From: Lysinibacillus_B sp050613145
GTDB lineage: Bacteria > Bacillota > Bacilli > Bacillales_A > Planococcaceae
Direction: 5' to 3'
DNA: 64,000 nucleotides
Assembly: GCF_050613145.1 (NCBI RefSeq)
Contig: NZ_CP192507.1
Span: 2,852,001-2,916,000, forward strand
Shown here: piece by piece, positions 16,407 through 26,515 of the stretch
Layout of the letters: each line of letters starts with the position of its first letter
Numbering within the stretch: the first letter of the stretch is position 1
Program-made: the position numbers and the translations under genes
The notes under the pieces: generated by a model
Databases searched by the model: none
What the model was told of the DNA's origin: nothing
The model's input: the letters and a program-made list of their open reading frames with translations, nothing else

Positions 16407-18794
16407 CTATTCAGTAAGCAATATGCGAGGTGAAGTTTTAGCAATCACTTTTGTTGCTAACCAGCAGCTAATAGTGGCCACGATAATACTTATGCACGCT
16501 ATTATAATGGTGAATGGCCAATTGATGACTAGCGGCAGCGTTAATAGACCATATTCCATAATCGTATTCTTTAGCATTAAAGGGATGACCTTTGTTCCTA
16601 TGAAGATACCAAGTATAGAACCGAGTATTGCTCTCATGAAAACACCTAAAGTAATAGACAATCTTATATTCATTGATGTCATCCCAATCGATTTGTAAAT
16701 ACCGTAAACACTACTTAATTTTCTAACATTAATGCGCGAAATGCTAAAAATAATGATACTCATAAACATGATAAATAGCGCCCCTATAATAACTAATGGA
16801 ATCATTAACACGGTAATTACTTCTTTAAATACTGTGTCCAATAGTGTTTGCTGAGTCTCAACTGAAATAGAATGCTTAAATTCCTTATTAAAAGAGCTCA
16901 CGACTTGCTCTATTTGATTTTGGTTGTGTACGTTAATTAAAACTCCTACGGGGTCTTTATGTTCAGCTCTTTGTTCATTGATTACTTTAGCTGTTATTCT
17001 AGCAGAGTTAGACATATTCGCTATCGATTGATATATACCCGTAATAATAAGGCTATGCCGATTCCCTTCTATATAAATATCTATAATATCGCCTAGATCT
17101 TTATTTAATGCCCTCGCTACATTTACACCAATTGCAATCTCATTCATATTTGAAGGATTACGTCCTATAATGGTTTCGTATCCTACATCATCGAAACTAT
17201 CTTCAATTGCATCAACACTAATCGTTAATGGTAAGGCTTCCTCCCTTGGAATAACTCCAGTAAAATAATTTGTCCAAGCATAATTCTTAATTCTTCCATC
17301 AAAAAGTAAATGCTTTTCAAAGCTTTCCTTTGAGAAGACTGCCTCATTGAGTACTGTTACCACAATATCTGCTGAATCATAGCCCCATGAAGGCGCAGTT
17401 TGCTTAATTGAAACAAAGCTATTTAGAACGACAGAACTAAATACTAAAATAGCAGCAGTGATGGATGAAAGCATAACAACAAGTATAGAACTTTTCATAT
17501 TGTTTGTGAGTATTTTCATACCGATTTGTAGTTGGATTGGTAGCTGTATAAAACGTAACATTCGATTAGAGCCATTTATGCGTTTATTTAACTTACTATT
17601 AGATTGTTCAGACATTCCATACTTAATCGCTTGAACAGGCTCCACCTGACGCGCTTTGTTTGAATACACAAAAGCAGTGATAAGGACAGCTGTTAATATA
17701 GCTAACCCTATTAGTAAATCATTACCAAAATTTTGTACAATATCTAAATTATCACCCGTTTTCAAAAAAGATAATGAGATCTCAATGATGACGCGCGCTA
17801 ACACATCACTCATTAATAATCCAGGGATGATTGAAAAAATAGATAATATACCGTACTGCAAAATGTATGTTAGTATTATTCCTTTAGATGTAAGCCCTAG
17901 TGATTTTATAATCCCAATATTTTTGTAATCTGCTAATATCGCATCAGAAATACTAAAACCAATAATAAATAATGAAATAATTAACATAGCAATGCCTAGT
18001 GCTATTATTAGTAATCCAATAATTTTATTAATAATTAAATAGAATGAAGCGATTTGTTCATATTCCATTTTTGTTTCAAGGAATGGGCTTTTAAAATATT
18101 CCTCGAATTCCAACCAAAAACTTTGATTTTTTGTATAGTCATCAAATCGGAGCCCCATCATATATTGATCTGTTCCTATCATCATTTGAAATTGTTCCGT
18201 GTAATCCTGCTCATTCATCCAAATACGTGCATTGGTTGTAAACGGACCACCATATGGAATATCTACTACAATGGATGACACAACTAGTTTAAAACTCTTC
18301 TCACTTGTTTGAAATTCTAACATGTCCCCTATTGATATACCTGCCGTAATAGCTAGGGAAGTTGGAATCCAAATACTCCCTACTTCAGGATAAAGCGTCT
18401 TTTCTCCCTCTGCAAAAATCAATTGATCAACAAGAATCGGCGTCTTAGGTGTATTCATCATAAAGAGATAAAGGTTTTTTGATATCTCTGTTTCATTAAA
18501 TTTTATCCCGGATAAATTTCTATAAGGTATCAGTTCCGAAACTGTAACGCCATTTTGTTGTTGCCACCAGTCCTGCACGAGTGCAGGATTATGAATTTCC
18601 CCACTCATTGTCAGAATTTGATGTGCACCATTGGACTCTCGATGAACCTTTTCAAACATATTGTTTGTATTCATCAGCATAGTTATTGATGTAGCTACAA
18701 GTAAAGTGGATAACATGATGAGTGTGACGATTAATCCATTTTGTATTTTTCTTTTTCTTAATTGTGCGAGACAAAGTGTAGTAATGGCATTCAT
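16407..18794 (-). CDS. FtsX-type ABC transporter permease
   Basis: A 795-residue permease with two FtsX-like modules. The first membrane helix is at about 18-40 and a large exterior domain runs to about 250. Helices follow around 255-380, then a second helix with exterior domain (about 425-650), and three last helices (about 655-780). This suits MacB/LolC-like mechanotransmission, used for peptide or lipid handling and antimicrobial-peptide resistance. The ATPase gene lies four bases upstream. AAGGAG precedes the ATG. The substrate is unknown; it is longer than BceB-type permeases. Confidence 0.88.
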   Translation of the reverse strand: MNAITTLCLAQLRKRKIQNGLIVTLIMLSTLLVATSITMLMNTNNMFEKVHRESNGAHQILTMSGEIHNPALVQDWWQQQNGVTVSELIPYRNLSGIKFNETEISKNLYLFMMNTPKTPILVDQLIFAEGEKTLYPEVGSIWIPTSLAITAGISIGDMLEFQTSEKSFKLVVSSIVVDIPYGGPFTTNARIWMNEQDYTEQFQMMIGTDQYMMGLRFDDYTKNQSFWLEFEEYFKSPFLETKMEYEQIASFYLIINKIIGLLIIALGIAMLIISLFIIGFSISDAILADYKNIGIIKSLGLTSKGIILTYILQYGILSIFSIIPGLLMSDVLARVIIEISLSFLKTGDNLDIVQNFGNDLLIGLAILTAVLITAFVYSNKARQVEPVQAIKYGMSEQSNSKLNKRINGSNRMLRFIQLPIQLQIGMKILTNNMKSSILVVMLSSITAAILVFSSVVLNSFVSIKQTAPSWGYDSADIVVTVLNEAVFSKESFEKHLLFDGRIKNYAWTNYFTGVIPREEALPLTISVDAIEDSFDDVGYETIIGRNPSNMNEIAIGVNVARALNKDLGDIIDIYIEGNRHSLIITGIYQSIANMSNSARITAKVINEQRAEHKDPVGVLINVHNQNQIEQVVSSFNKEFKHSISVETQQTLLDTVFKEVITVLMIPLVIIGALFIMFMSIIIFSISRINVRKLSSVYGIYKSIGMTSMNIRLSITLGVFMRAILGSILGIFIGTKVIPLMLKNTIMEYGLLTLPLVINWPFTIIIACISIIVATISCWLATKVIAKTSPRILLTE

Positions 18795-18797
18795 AGA

Positions 18798-19556
18798 CTA
18801 CTCCTTCCCCGAAATATAAGAAAAGATAATATTTTCGCGATCCTGTAGATTTGTTTCCTCTAATTGATCGAAATTTATGATACCTTCAATTTTTCCATCT
18901 TTTATCATAATGAGTCTATCTGCTCGACAAGCCGCTTTTATATCGTGCGTAATCATAATAATAGACTGACCATTTCTATTTAAATTTGTCAAAATATCTA
19001 ATACTGCCACACCTTGATCATAATTTAAACTGCCTGTCGGTTCATCTGCAAAAATGACTTCAGGATCATTTACTAACGATCTAGCAATTGCTGCTCTTTG
19101 TTGCTGACCTCCCGAGGTTTGAGAAGGTAATCGATTTAATTGCTCCTCTAATGACATTGCTTTTAGAAGAGATGCTGCTTTTGGAAGAACTAACTGTTTA
19201 GCTGTTTTAGCAATATAACCTGGGAGCGCTACATTTTCAAGTAATGTTAAGTCAGGTATAAGATTATTATTCTGATGAATATAACCTATTTTTTTAGCAC
19301 GTAATTCGGCTAATTCCTTTTCTTTCAATTTATCCAATCTCGCTCCTTGAAAGTAAACTTCTCCAGCTGTTATCGTATCGAGTCCACTTAAAAGATAAAG
19401 AAGCGTCGATTTACCTGATCCTGAATTCCCCATGATTACTGTGAAATCGCCTTTGTAAATTTCAACATCAATATTTTTAATGGCATGATATTGTTCATTT
19501 CCCGTCGCATAAGTCTTGCACAAATTTTTGGCACGAATAAGAACTTCTTTCTCCAT
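18798..19556 (-). CDS. ABC transporter ATP-binding protein
   Basis: 252 residues of the LolD/MacB ATPase class, energising the FtsX permease encoded just downstream. Walker A GNSGSGKST is near residue 42, the signature SGGQQQRAAIARS near 147, Walker B VIFADEPTGSLNYDQG near 170, and the switch His in MITHD near 203. The regulatory genes lie upstream on the same strand (92-base gap), giving an RR-HK-ATPase-permease order. Confidence 0.95.
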   Translation of the reverse strand: MEKEVLIRAKNLCKTYATGNEQYHAIKNIDVEIYKGDFTVIMGNSGSGKSTLLYLLSGLDTITAGEVYFQGARLDKLKEKELAELRAKKIGYIHQNNNLIPDLTLLENVALPGYIAKTAKQLVLPKAASLLKAMSLEEQLNRLPSQTSGGQQQRAAIARSLVNDPEVIFADEPTGSLNYDQGVAVLDILTNLNRNGQSIIMITHDIKAACRADRLIMIKDGKIEGIINFDQLEETNLQDRENIIFSYISGKE

Positions 19557-19648
19557 ACTAGGTCACCCTCTCTGCATCATTTTCTATAGTGTAAGGGCTA
19601 TTTATTACTACCACCTTATTGAAATATTAATAAATTATTACAGCATTT

Positions 19649-21088
19649 TTAACTAATCGGAAGTGAGAGAGTAAAAGTTGTCCCTTCATTCTGCCTACTT
19701 TTGAATGAGATAGACCCATTATGTGCTTCCATAATCTGCTTACAAATGGATAATCCGAGACCTGCCCCATCATTTTCAGTAAGAGGTCTCTCTATTTGTT
19801 GGCTACCTCTGAAGTAACGCTCGAATATAAAGGGCATATCCTGTGGCAACATACCTTGTCCTGTATCAATCACTTCAATTTTTAGCATTTGTTCATCCAC
19901 TTTAATAGAGACCGCAATGGAATCTTCAAATGAGGTGTGTTTTAGTGCATTGGAAATGAGATTTGAAATGACTTGCTCCAACCGATACTCATCCACTTTT
20001 ACAAGGACATTAGGTATATGTGTAGGTGCTATAAACTGAACCCCTTTCGTTTGTACATAGTGATTTAGGGGTTCAATAATTTTAGTAAGTATTTTGCTGC
20101 TATACTGCTCTTTCAAATTGACAGGAATATGGCCTAACTCATTTAATGAATGGGCAAACAAATCATTTAGCAATCTCGACATTTTTTCTGTATTGGCTTG
20201 CATCGTTTGAACATATGCCTTAAAAGTTTCTGAATCATTATAAATACCATCAGCCACAGCATCTAAATAAGCTCTAATCGTTGTAAGAGGCGTTTTAATA
20301 TCATGAGAAATATTAGAAACTAACTTTTTGTAATTTTGTTCTTGTTCATTCCGTTGTTGATCAAGCGTTAAAATCTCTATTCGCATTTGTTCAAAAACTG
20401 CATGCAGATTACCAATCTCGTCTAGCTTATTGAAGTCACTTTTTTTATCATAATTTCCTTTAACAATTTCTTCCGCACTATGTTTCAAGTGATCTAACGG
20501 AACTAATACCGATTTTTTTACTTTATAAAAAATAAGGACAAATAAGGACAATAATATGATTGAAAGGCAGCCAATCATACATAGTATCACTAAATTAAAA
20601 GCACTCTGCTCTTCTTTAGCAAAGAGTACATCCCAATCGAATGTAAAGATCGCATTCCCCACTTGATGATTAGTTTCCGAATGAACAACGGGGAAAGAAA
20701 TTTTAAATAGATTCGGTTTCCTTTTGGCAGTATACAGATCATAATGAAGATCCAGCTTATTATTTATATAATCAGGTATTTCCTCGCCGGACGAATTATA
20801 AAGGACTTTTCCATCAAGTTGTACGACTAAAACATCTACTTTTTTGTCGATGCTCATTGCCTGAAGTACATGCTGTATATCAGCGCTTTGTTCTAGCTTA
20901 TTGAAATGTTGTTCTATGTAAACTAATAAGTCGTTGATCGTTAAGCGAATTTGATTAATGACAACAGCGGTTTCAGATTCTTCTCTATTGGCATCATTGA
21001 CAATCATGTAAAAGAAACAGACAATAATTACCAAGAATGTAGAAAGGGTTACTAAAATCCACTTTTTCATCCATTCTTTTAAATACAT
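19649..21088 (-). CDS. sensor histidine kinase with HAMP domain
   Basis: 479 residues. Membrane helices at 10-30 and 164-188 flank an exterior domain of about 130 residues. A HAMP linker (190-243) and phosphoacceptor His262 in SNISHDIKTPL follow. ATP-binding boxes are QVISNLISNALKHTS, VIDTGQGMLP and GAGLGLSICKQI. The large exterior sensor separates it from the short intramembrane-sensing kinases of Bce systems. It lies 20 bases after the regulator gene and upstream of the ABC genes, so control of the transporter is likely. Confidence 0.95.
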   Translation of the reverse strand: MYLKEWMKKWILVTLSTFLVIIVCFFYMIVNDANREESETAVVINQIRLTINDLLVYIEQHFNKLEQSADIQHVLQAMSIDKKVDVLVVQLDGKVLYNSSGEEIPDYINNKLDLHYDLYTAKRKPNLFKISFPVVHSETNHQVGNAIFTFDWDVLFAKEEQSAFNLVILCMIGCLSIILLSLFVLIFYKVKKSVLVPLDHLKHSAEEIVKGNYDKKSDFNKLDEIGNLHAVFEQMRIEILTLDQQRNEQEQNYKKLVSNISHDIKTPLTTIRAYLDAVADGIYNDSETFKAYVQTMQANTEKMSRLLNDLFAHSLNELGHIPVNLKEQYSSKILTKIIEPLNHYVQTKGVQFIAPTHIPNVLVKVDEYRLEQVISNLISNALKHTSFEDSIAVSIKVDEQMLKIEVIDTGQGMLPQDMPFIFERYFRGSQQIERPLTENDGAGLGLSICKQIMEAHNGSISFKSRQNEGTTFTLSLPIS

Positions 21089-21108
21089 GTATATTTATCA
21101 CTCCTCAT

Positions 21109-21810
21109 TTAATTGTGTTTAGTACAGAACTTATATCCTACACCCCATACCGTCTGTAAATATACTGGGTTGGATGGATTTGTTTCGATTTTTTCACGTA
21201 ACCTTCTCATATAAACTGTAATGGTATTTTCATCGCCATATACTTCGAACCCCCAAATGGCATCTAATAACTGACGTTTAGAAAATACTTGATTCGGATG
21301 TTTAATTAAAAAATATAATAAATCGAATTCTTTACCGGATAACTGAATCATTTTTTCATCTCGTGTAAACGTGTATTCAAGTTTATTGATTTTCATCTTG
21401 TCCACTTGAATGATGTCATGTTGGTCTTCTTGCTGCTGTAACAAGCGATCTTGCTTACGTAGATGTGCATTAATTCGTGCAACAAGTTCACTTAAAGAGA
21501 ACGGTTTGGTCATGTAATCATCTGCACCAAAGCCTAGCCCTAAAACTTTATCTGTATCGCTACTTCTAGCACTTAAAATAAGAATAGGCACATTACTATT
21601 TTCACGTAATTGACGACATAATTCGATACCGTCACAGTCTGGTAGCGTTAAATCTAAAATAATGAAATCTGGATTTTCTTCTCTAAATAACCGAGTAGCC
21701 TCTTTCCCCGTACCTGCAACAATTGGTGTTAACTGATACACAATCAAATAGTCTTTTACTATGTTCGCAATATCTTTTTCGTCTTCAATAATTAAAACCT
21801 TCTTACTCAA
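21109..21810 (-). CDS. OmpR-family response regulator
   Basis: 233 residues from a TTG start with AAAGGATGGGG upstream. The receiver has Asp10, phosphoacceptor Asp53 (IILDLTLPDCD) and Lys102 (MTKPF). The C-terminal winged helix ends QTVWGVGYKFC. It is the first gene of the RR-HK-ABC unit. Its probable target is its own operon. 21811-22015 is AT-rich and shows no gene. Confidence 0.95.
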   Translation of the reverse strand: MSKKVLIIEDEKDIANIVKDYLIVYQLTPIVAGTGKEATRLFREENPDFIILDLTLPDCDGIELCRQLRENSNVPILILSARSSDTDKVLGLGFGADDYMTKPFSLSELVARINAHLRKQDRLLQQQEDQHDIIQVDKMKINKLEYTFTRDEKMIQLSGKEFDLLYFLIKHPNQVFSKRQLLDAIWGFEVYGDENTITVYMRRLREKIETNPSNPVYLQTVWGVGYKFCTKHN

Positions 21811-22015
21811 ATAACCCCATCCTTTCCTTTAACATCCAAATAACATTATAAGATAACCTACACATTTATGCTTTTATTTCCTTAATTGTTATATTAAAAC
21901 TAATAATTAACGGTGTAATTTTTATAGCTAATTTGGAGTTAGCTATAGTCTCTCTGCTTCACAACATGCTCCTTTTTAAGGTCTATGTTTAACTTATATA
22001 TTGTTTTTTCAAAAC

Positions 22016-22057
22016 AAAAAGAAGCGTATTCAAGTATAACTCGAATACACTTCTTTC
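22016..22057 (-). terminator. terminator after the anion transporter gene
   Basis: On the minus strand AAGAAGTGTATTCGAG and TTGAATACGCTTCTT pair, followed by TTTGTTTTG. It ends the glycerate kinase/transporter transcript. Confidence 0.75.
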
Positions 22058-22159
22058 ATAGGGACTTTACTGATGAAAAATATTATTCAAAAAGCAATGC
22101 AAAGCGGATATAAATCTATTTCGTATAGGCTGAGGTTTCAATCATATATGTGATTCTCC

Positions 22160-23599
22160 TTACAATTGCATCCCAGTCCACTGCCAATACGTGAAATAGA
22201 ACAACATCATGACGAATATATAAAGTGGCATTAATAGCGTACTAATTTTTATTAGTTTTTTTGCGTCGTACGAAATTTCTCCCTCCTCATAAAAAAGCAA
22301 TAACGCTTTCGAGCTGACAGGGACGGTCACGCAATAGTTCATGCCTATTAAGCTTAAAAAGACGACTGTTGTAGGGTCAATCCCTATTGTTTCGCTAAAT
22401 AATAGTAAACTAGGGATAAAAACAATGGCGCGTGTTGTATGTGATGTAATATATAGATGACTTGTGACCGTTACAAGCAAGATGATAAAAACAATGAGCC
22501 ACTCCGGTGCATGGACAAATAACTGCAATACACTCAGCATCTCTTTTTCAATCCACGCAACGACACCTGTATCTACTAACACTCTTCCTAGAGCAGTCGC
22601 TGATGCAATAAATACAATTAAATTCCACGATACGGACTTCATGCCCGTTTTCCAATTGAGGATTCCATAGTTGGGAAGCATGACGATAATTGCGCCAAAC
22701 ATCGTGACAAATGCTATATCATAGCCATGTATGCTTTCCGTCATCCAACCTACAATCAACATGACGAGTAACACCAATGTCTTTTTTTCTTCGCTATTCA
22801 TTTTTTTATTCTGCGTGGCTTGCTCTTCCGTTTGTATGTTTTCTATTTGTCTCATGCCATCTTTCGGCCATAACATCCATTTTATGACGGCATAAGAAAT
22901 AAGCGTGATGACCATAGCGAATGGGGCTCCCCAGACAAACCACTCCATATAAGAGATCGAATCACCGACCGTACTTTCTAGTAAACTGATGCCAATTAGA
23001 TGCGAACCTGCGCCAATTAATGTCGCAGAGGTACTCATTAAAATAATCACGGGTGCTAAAATAGCAAGCACCCTTTTTTCATTTGCTGAAAATTTCTGAC
23101 CAAGATGATTGATAATCGGCATAGCTATAGCTGCTCTTCCAGAAGTAGATGGGACAAAAAAAGCGGATGTAAATAATACCGTGCTCATGCTCAATAGTAT
23201 ATTATTTTTACTATTAGACCTCTGTAAAATTGAAAAAGTTAATCGCCTAGCTAATCCAGATTGTTTGACCGCCTCACCAATGATAAAAGAACCTACCATT
23301 AGCCAAACAACTTCCTCAGATAATGAATGGTATAACAGCTCTGGTCCTTCTGCCTTCATGATGATAATGAACATAATGAGCGACAGTGCGACATATCCGG
23401 CTGGAATTTTCGTTGTTACCCATAAAATCATTGCAGATAAGAACGCAAATAACGATATTTTTGCTGAGTAGTCCAAATCATTGATTGATATGATTACGAT
23501 TACTAATAGGATATGTACACCAATAATTGCTTTTAACTTTCCAGAAAATTGATTCATCCATTTAGGTTGTGCTTTTAATTTCTCTACCCTCGTGCTCAT
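22160..23599 (-). CDS. DASS (SLC13)-type anion/carboxylate transporter
   Basis: A 479-residue inner-membrane protein with about twelve predicted helices, related to divalent-anion:sodium symporters. Characteristic regions are the Ser/Thr-rich SAFFVPSTSGRAAIAMPII near residue 155 and TSHLYITSHTTRAIVFIPSLLLF near 395. I set the start at 23599 (MSTRVEK), four bases after the glycerate kinase stop, with AAGGAAAG upstream. Co-transcription with glycerate kinase suggests uptake of glycerate, tartronate or a related hydroxy-acid, though this family also carries citrate, succinate and sulfate. Confidence 0.85.
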   Translation of the reverse strand: MSTRVEKLKAQPKWMNQFSGKLKAIIGVHILLVIVIISINDLDYSAKISLFAFLSAMILWVTTKIPAGYVALSLIMFIIIMKAEGPELLYHSLSEEVVWLMVGSFIIGEAVKQSGLARRLTFSILQRSNSKNNILLSMSTVLFTSAFFVPSTSGRAAIAMPIINHLGQKFSANEKRVLAILAPVIILMSTSATLIGAGSHLIGISLLESTVGDSISYMEWFVWGAPFAMVITLISYAVIKWMLWPKDGMRQIENIQTEEQATQNKKMNSEEKKTLVLLVMLIVGWMTESIHGYDIAFVTMFGAIIVMLPNYGILNWKTGMKSVSWNLIVFIASATALGRVLVDTGVVAWIEKEMLSVLQLFVHAPEWLIVFIILLVTVTSHLYITSHTTRAIVFIPSLLLFSETIGIDPTTVVFLSLIGMNYCVTVPVSSKALLLFYEEGEISYDAKKLIKISTLLMPLYIFVMMLFYFTYWQWTGMQL

Positions 23600-23603
23600 T
23601 GCT

Positions 23604-24782
23604 TTACACACTTTCCTTATAATACATTTTTGTTGCAATGTCTAAGCCAATTGAAACTTGCCTAAAAGCGGATTCGGTACTTTCTTCTATCCAAATTGGT
23701 GCTTTTTTCATCGCATTTTCTAAGGAAGTTGGTTTTTGAATAATACTGCTAAAAGCATCGATTCCAGCATCATAGTTAACGGCCGCGCCTTTTCCAATCG
23801 TACCCGTAATCGCAATAACTGGAACATGATTCTGTTTAGCAATACGAGCTACCTCTGATGGAATTTTGCCATTCGGTGTTTGAAAATCTAAACTACCTTC
23901 TGCTGTGAATACAATGTCTGCTGTTGAAATTTTTTCTTCTATACTAATATAATTCATGATGATATCGAATCTTGGATATAATTTTGCCCCTGCAAACGCG
24001 ACGAGTCCTGCGCCAAGCCCACCTGATGCCCCACTACCGGGCAATAAACGAACATCCATCCCGACCGCTTCTTGGATTAACGTCGCATAATGTTCTAATC
24101 CCGTTGCCAATTGTTCGACCTGCTCTGGAGTTGCTCCTTTTTGTGGACCAAACACATGTGCAACACCTTTCTCCCCACATAAAACATTCGTCCAATTGCA
24201 AGCTACTTCTATCGTAACCTCTTTTAGTCGTGGATCTACATTGCTCGTATTTATCGTGGCAACCTCCATCAAATCTTCTCCACCGTTGACTGCAACGTGT
24301 TGACTGTGCATATCGAAAAACTGAACACCTAATGCCTGTGCCATTCCTGCTCCGCCATCGGATGTCCCAGAGTCCCCACAGCCAATTAATATATTGTCCA
24401 CCTCCGCATCGAGTGCCGCAATGATTAACTCCCCTACCCCGTAGGTAGTTGTTTTCAAAGGGTTTCGTTGACGTTGTGGCACGAGCTTCAAGCCTGCAAC
24501 CGCTGCCATTTCAATTACTGCTGTTCGTTTACCATTCTCTTCGAAAATCCCAAAAAAGCTTTTAATTTTTTGACCAACTGGCCCAGTGACCTCTTTGTCG
24601 ATCAATGTTCCACCTTTTATATTAACAATGGTCTTCGCAAACCCTTCTCCCCCATCAATCATCGGAATAACGTCCACTTCCATTGAGGGACCAACACGCC
24701 TCACGCCTCGTTCCATCGCCAAAGCCACCTCTTCAGCATCCATACATTCTTTAAATCCTGACGGTACAATTACAACTTTCAT
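23604..24782 (-). CDS. glxK: glycerate kinase (GarK/GlxK type)
   Basis: A 392-residue glycerate 2-kinase of the bacterial GarK family, phosphorylating D-glycerate to feed lower glycolysis. Signatures are VVIVPSGFKECMDAEEVA at the N-terminus, IGCGDSGTSDGGAGMAQALG near 130, and LPGSGASGGLGAGLVAF near 250. GAGGAG stands eight bases before the ATG at 24782; an upstream GTG lies too close to it. First gene of a two-gene operon with the anion transporter. 24783-25422 (640 bases) has no gene I can support, only a small hairpin. Confidence 0.93.
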   Translation of the reverse strand: MKVVIVPSGFKECMDAEEVALAMERGVRRVGPSMEVDVIPMIDGGEGFAKTIVNIKGGTLIDKEVTGPVGQKIKSFFGIFEENGKRTAVIEMAAVAGLKLVPQRQRNPLKTTTYGVGELIIAALDAEVDNILIGCGDSGTSDGGAGMAQALGVQFFDMHSQHVAVNGGEDLMEVATINTSNVDPRLKEVTIEVACNWTNVLCGEKGVAHVFGPQKGATPEQVEQLATGLEHYATLIQEAVGMDVRLLPGSGASGGLGAGLVAFAGAKLYPRFDIIMNYISIEEKISTADIVFTAEGSLDFQTPNGKIPSEVARIAKQNHVPVIAITGTIGKGAAVNYDAGIDAFSSIIQKPTSLENAMKKAPIWIEESTESAFRQVSIGLDIATKMYYKESV

Positions 24783-25181
24783 TTTCAGCACTCCTCTAAT
24801 CTTTTAGTACTTTCAATATAAAAGAAGAGTATGAGTAGAATCTTAGTGCTACATTAGAAAAAGATTAGAAAAAATTGGCGTTATGAACATAAAAAAGCAT
24901 TGGTATTACTAATTTTTCATTTAAGTTATGTAGAAAATGGGTGAATATTTATCCTGCCTTTATGCCTGCTATCTCACCTAATCAGTCACTTTTATAATTC
25001 CAATTTTTCAAAACCAATGTTACGAATAATTTTTTAATACACTACACTTAAATAAAGATCTAACGAACGAACCATTTACTTCTGCTACTAACAACTGAAA
25101 AAATCATCGAAGTCTTAACCAAGGCATTTTAAACTAACTACTTTCTCAAAAATAAAATTTAACGGGATTAACCCGCCTGAT

Positions 25182-25210
25182 AAAAAGACATCCTCGCGAT
25201 GTCTTTTTTC
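25182..25210 (+). terminator. small rho-independent-like hairpin
   Basis: AAAAAGACATC, loop CTCGC, GATGTCTTTTTT. It stands alone in the spacer before the T5orf172 gene, with no gene visibly ending here. It may protect that gene from read-through. Confidence 0.6.
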
Positions 25211-25422
25211 TATTTTTCCTTACATTATTCAACCAGTGTTCTTAGTATCTTCATATCCCGTTTTGACCTTCAATACATAACTTTCGAATGTAACACCTTT
25301 CAATCCAATTCAAATGACATCCAACTTCGACAAGAAAATGTTATTCCCAACAAAACATATTCGAAGACACAGCCTCGAGTAAAACACAACACCGCTGGAT
25401 ACAATAACGAAAAAGGGGGTCG

Positions 25423-26139
25423 ATGACGATCGCAAAAAAAGCAAAACGGCCAAAGAAAGGTGAAGGTTACGCCCTAGTAGCATTCCTCTTCATTCTTTTC
25501 TTTGTCGGGCGGTTAGTGTGGGAATTCTTTGTCAACCACCCCGTTCTGACTTTCCTTGCAGGTGCCCTTATCACCAGCCTAATCTTCTTTATCCGGCAGG
25601 AGAGCAGGAAACAAGCAGAGATGCGGCGGCAGGAGCTGCTCCGCTACAATTCAGCCGTGCAGAAGAAGATCGTCGGGAAGATGCGAGACTGCTTGAACAA
25701 GGTCCTACGTCTGGAAAAGCACCATCTGTCGAAGGCTGACCGGAACCGGAAGAAGCGATTGAAGGAGTCGTTCTACGAGTTGTATGGGAAAATGGACGCA
25801 GGGTATGTGTATGTCATTGAGGAGAGTAGCAATGGCTACGTGAAGATTGGAAAGGCCAACGATCCGATGAAACGTGTGGTAAACGGCCTCGGGGCGAAAT
25901 CACCCTATGCCATCGAAGTGCTACACCTCATCCCTACGCAGGTACCACTGGACGTCGAAAAGTGGTTCCACACGGCCTACCAAAAGGAGCGGCTCAACGG
26001 GGAATGGTTCCAGCTTTCCGATGCCCAGAAGATGGAGATTCAGGCGGGGGACTATCCAATCGAGCTGCTGGAACTCATCAACAGCAGACCGGACATCGCA
26101 CTACTGCATCCGCATCTGGACGATGTTCAGGAATGGTAA
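25423..26139 (+). CDS. membrane-anchored T5orf172/GIY-YIG-like protein, GC-rich and probably acquired
   Basis: 238 residues. Two hydrophobic segments (about 19-37 and 41-57) are followed by a basic, coiled-coil-prone stretch (58-110). The C-terminal domain (about 122-215) has GYVYVIEESSNGYVKIGKA, then DVEKWFHTAYQKERLNGEWFQL, as in the T5orf172/Mug113 domain of the GIY-YIG superfamily. Its codons (GGC, CGG, CTG, GAG, AAG) are much richer in G and C than those of all neighbours, and it stands alone with its own terminator, which suggests transfer. The ribosome site is weak (AAAGGGGGTCG directly before ATG). Function unknown; nuclease activity is not proven for this domain. Confidence 0.75.
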   Translation: MTIAKKAKRPKKGEGYALVAFLFILFFVGRLVWEFFVNHPVLTFLAGALITSLIFFIRQESRKQAEMRRQELLRYNSAVQKKIVGKMRDCLNKVLRLEKHHLSKADRNRKKRLKESFYELYGKMDAGYVYVIEESSNGYVKIGKANDPMKRVVNGLGAKSPYAIEVLHLIPTQVPLDVEKWFHTAYQKERLNGEWFQLSDAQKMEIQAGDYPIELLELINSRPDIALLHPHLDDVQEW

Positions 26140-26152
26140 TCGAAAGTATATC

Positions 26153-26178
26153 AAAAAACCTCAGAATAGAGGTTTTTT
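26153..26178 (+). terminator. rho-independent terminator
   Basis: AAAAAACCTC, loop AGAATA, GAGGTTTTTT, just after the T5orf172 gene. 26179-26422 shows no gene. Confidence 0.8.
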
Positions 26179-26422
26179 CGTTTCTTTTAACTAAAATACC
26201 ATGAGTCACATCGTTGTGAAAATTACTATTATTTCTTGATTTAAAAAGCATTTTAATTATAATATCGATTAGTGAAGCACATGCAGAAACAAATACAAGC
26301 TGTTTTGATTATCGTAAATAAAATTAAAATTAAAGGCATTCATCATAATACCTTACTAAATACCGTCTTCTACAAACCATTCTTGTGTAGAAACATTTCA
26401 TTTTCTATCTTTTTTAGCGTAT

Positions 26423-26479
26423 TCTAAAAAACAAAAAAGCACCTCAAACCCTTGATAATAACGGATTTGAAGCGCTTTT
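26423..26479 (-). terminator. terminator of the tRNA-Arg transcript
   Basis: On the minus strand AAAAGCGCTTCAAATCC pairs with GGGTTTGAGGTGCTTTT (with G-U pairs), followed by TTGTTTTTT. It lies about 37 bases after the tRNA 3' end. Confidence 0.75.
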
Positions 26480-26515
26480 CAATTGGTTCAAACTTCTTCT
26501 ATCTGAACCTTGATA

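Noticed and set aside
18798..19556. Reading the ABC/two-component set as a BceRSAB bacitracin module
   Set aside because: The kinase has a large exterior domain and HAMP, unlike intramembrane-sensing BceS, and the permease is longer than BceB.
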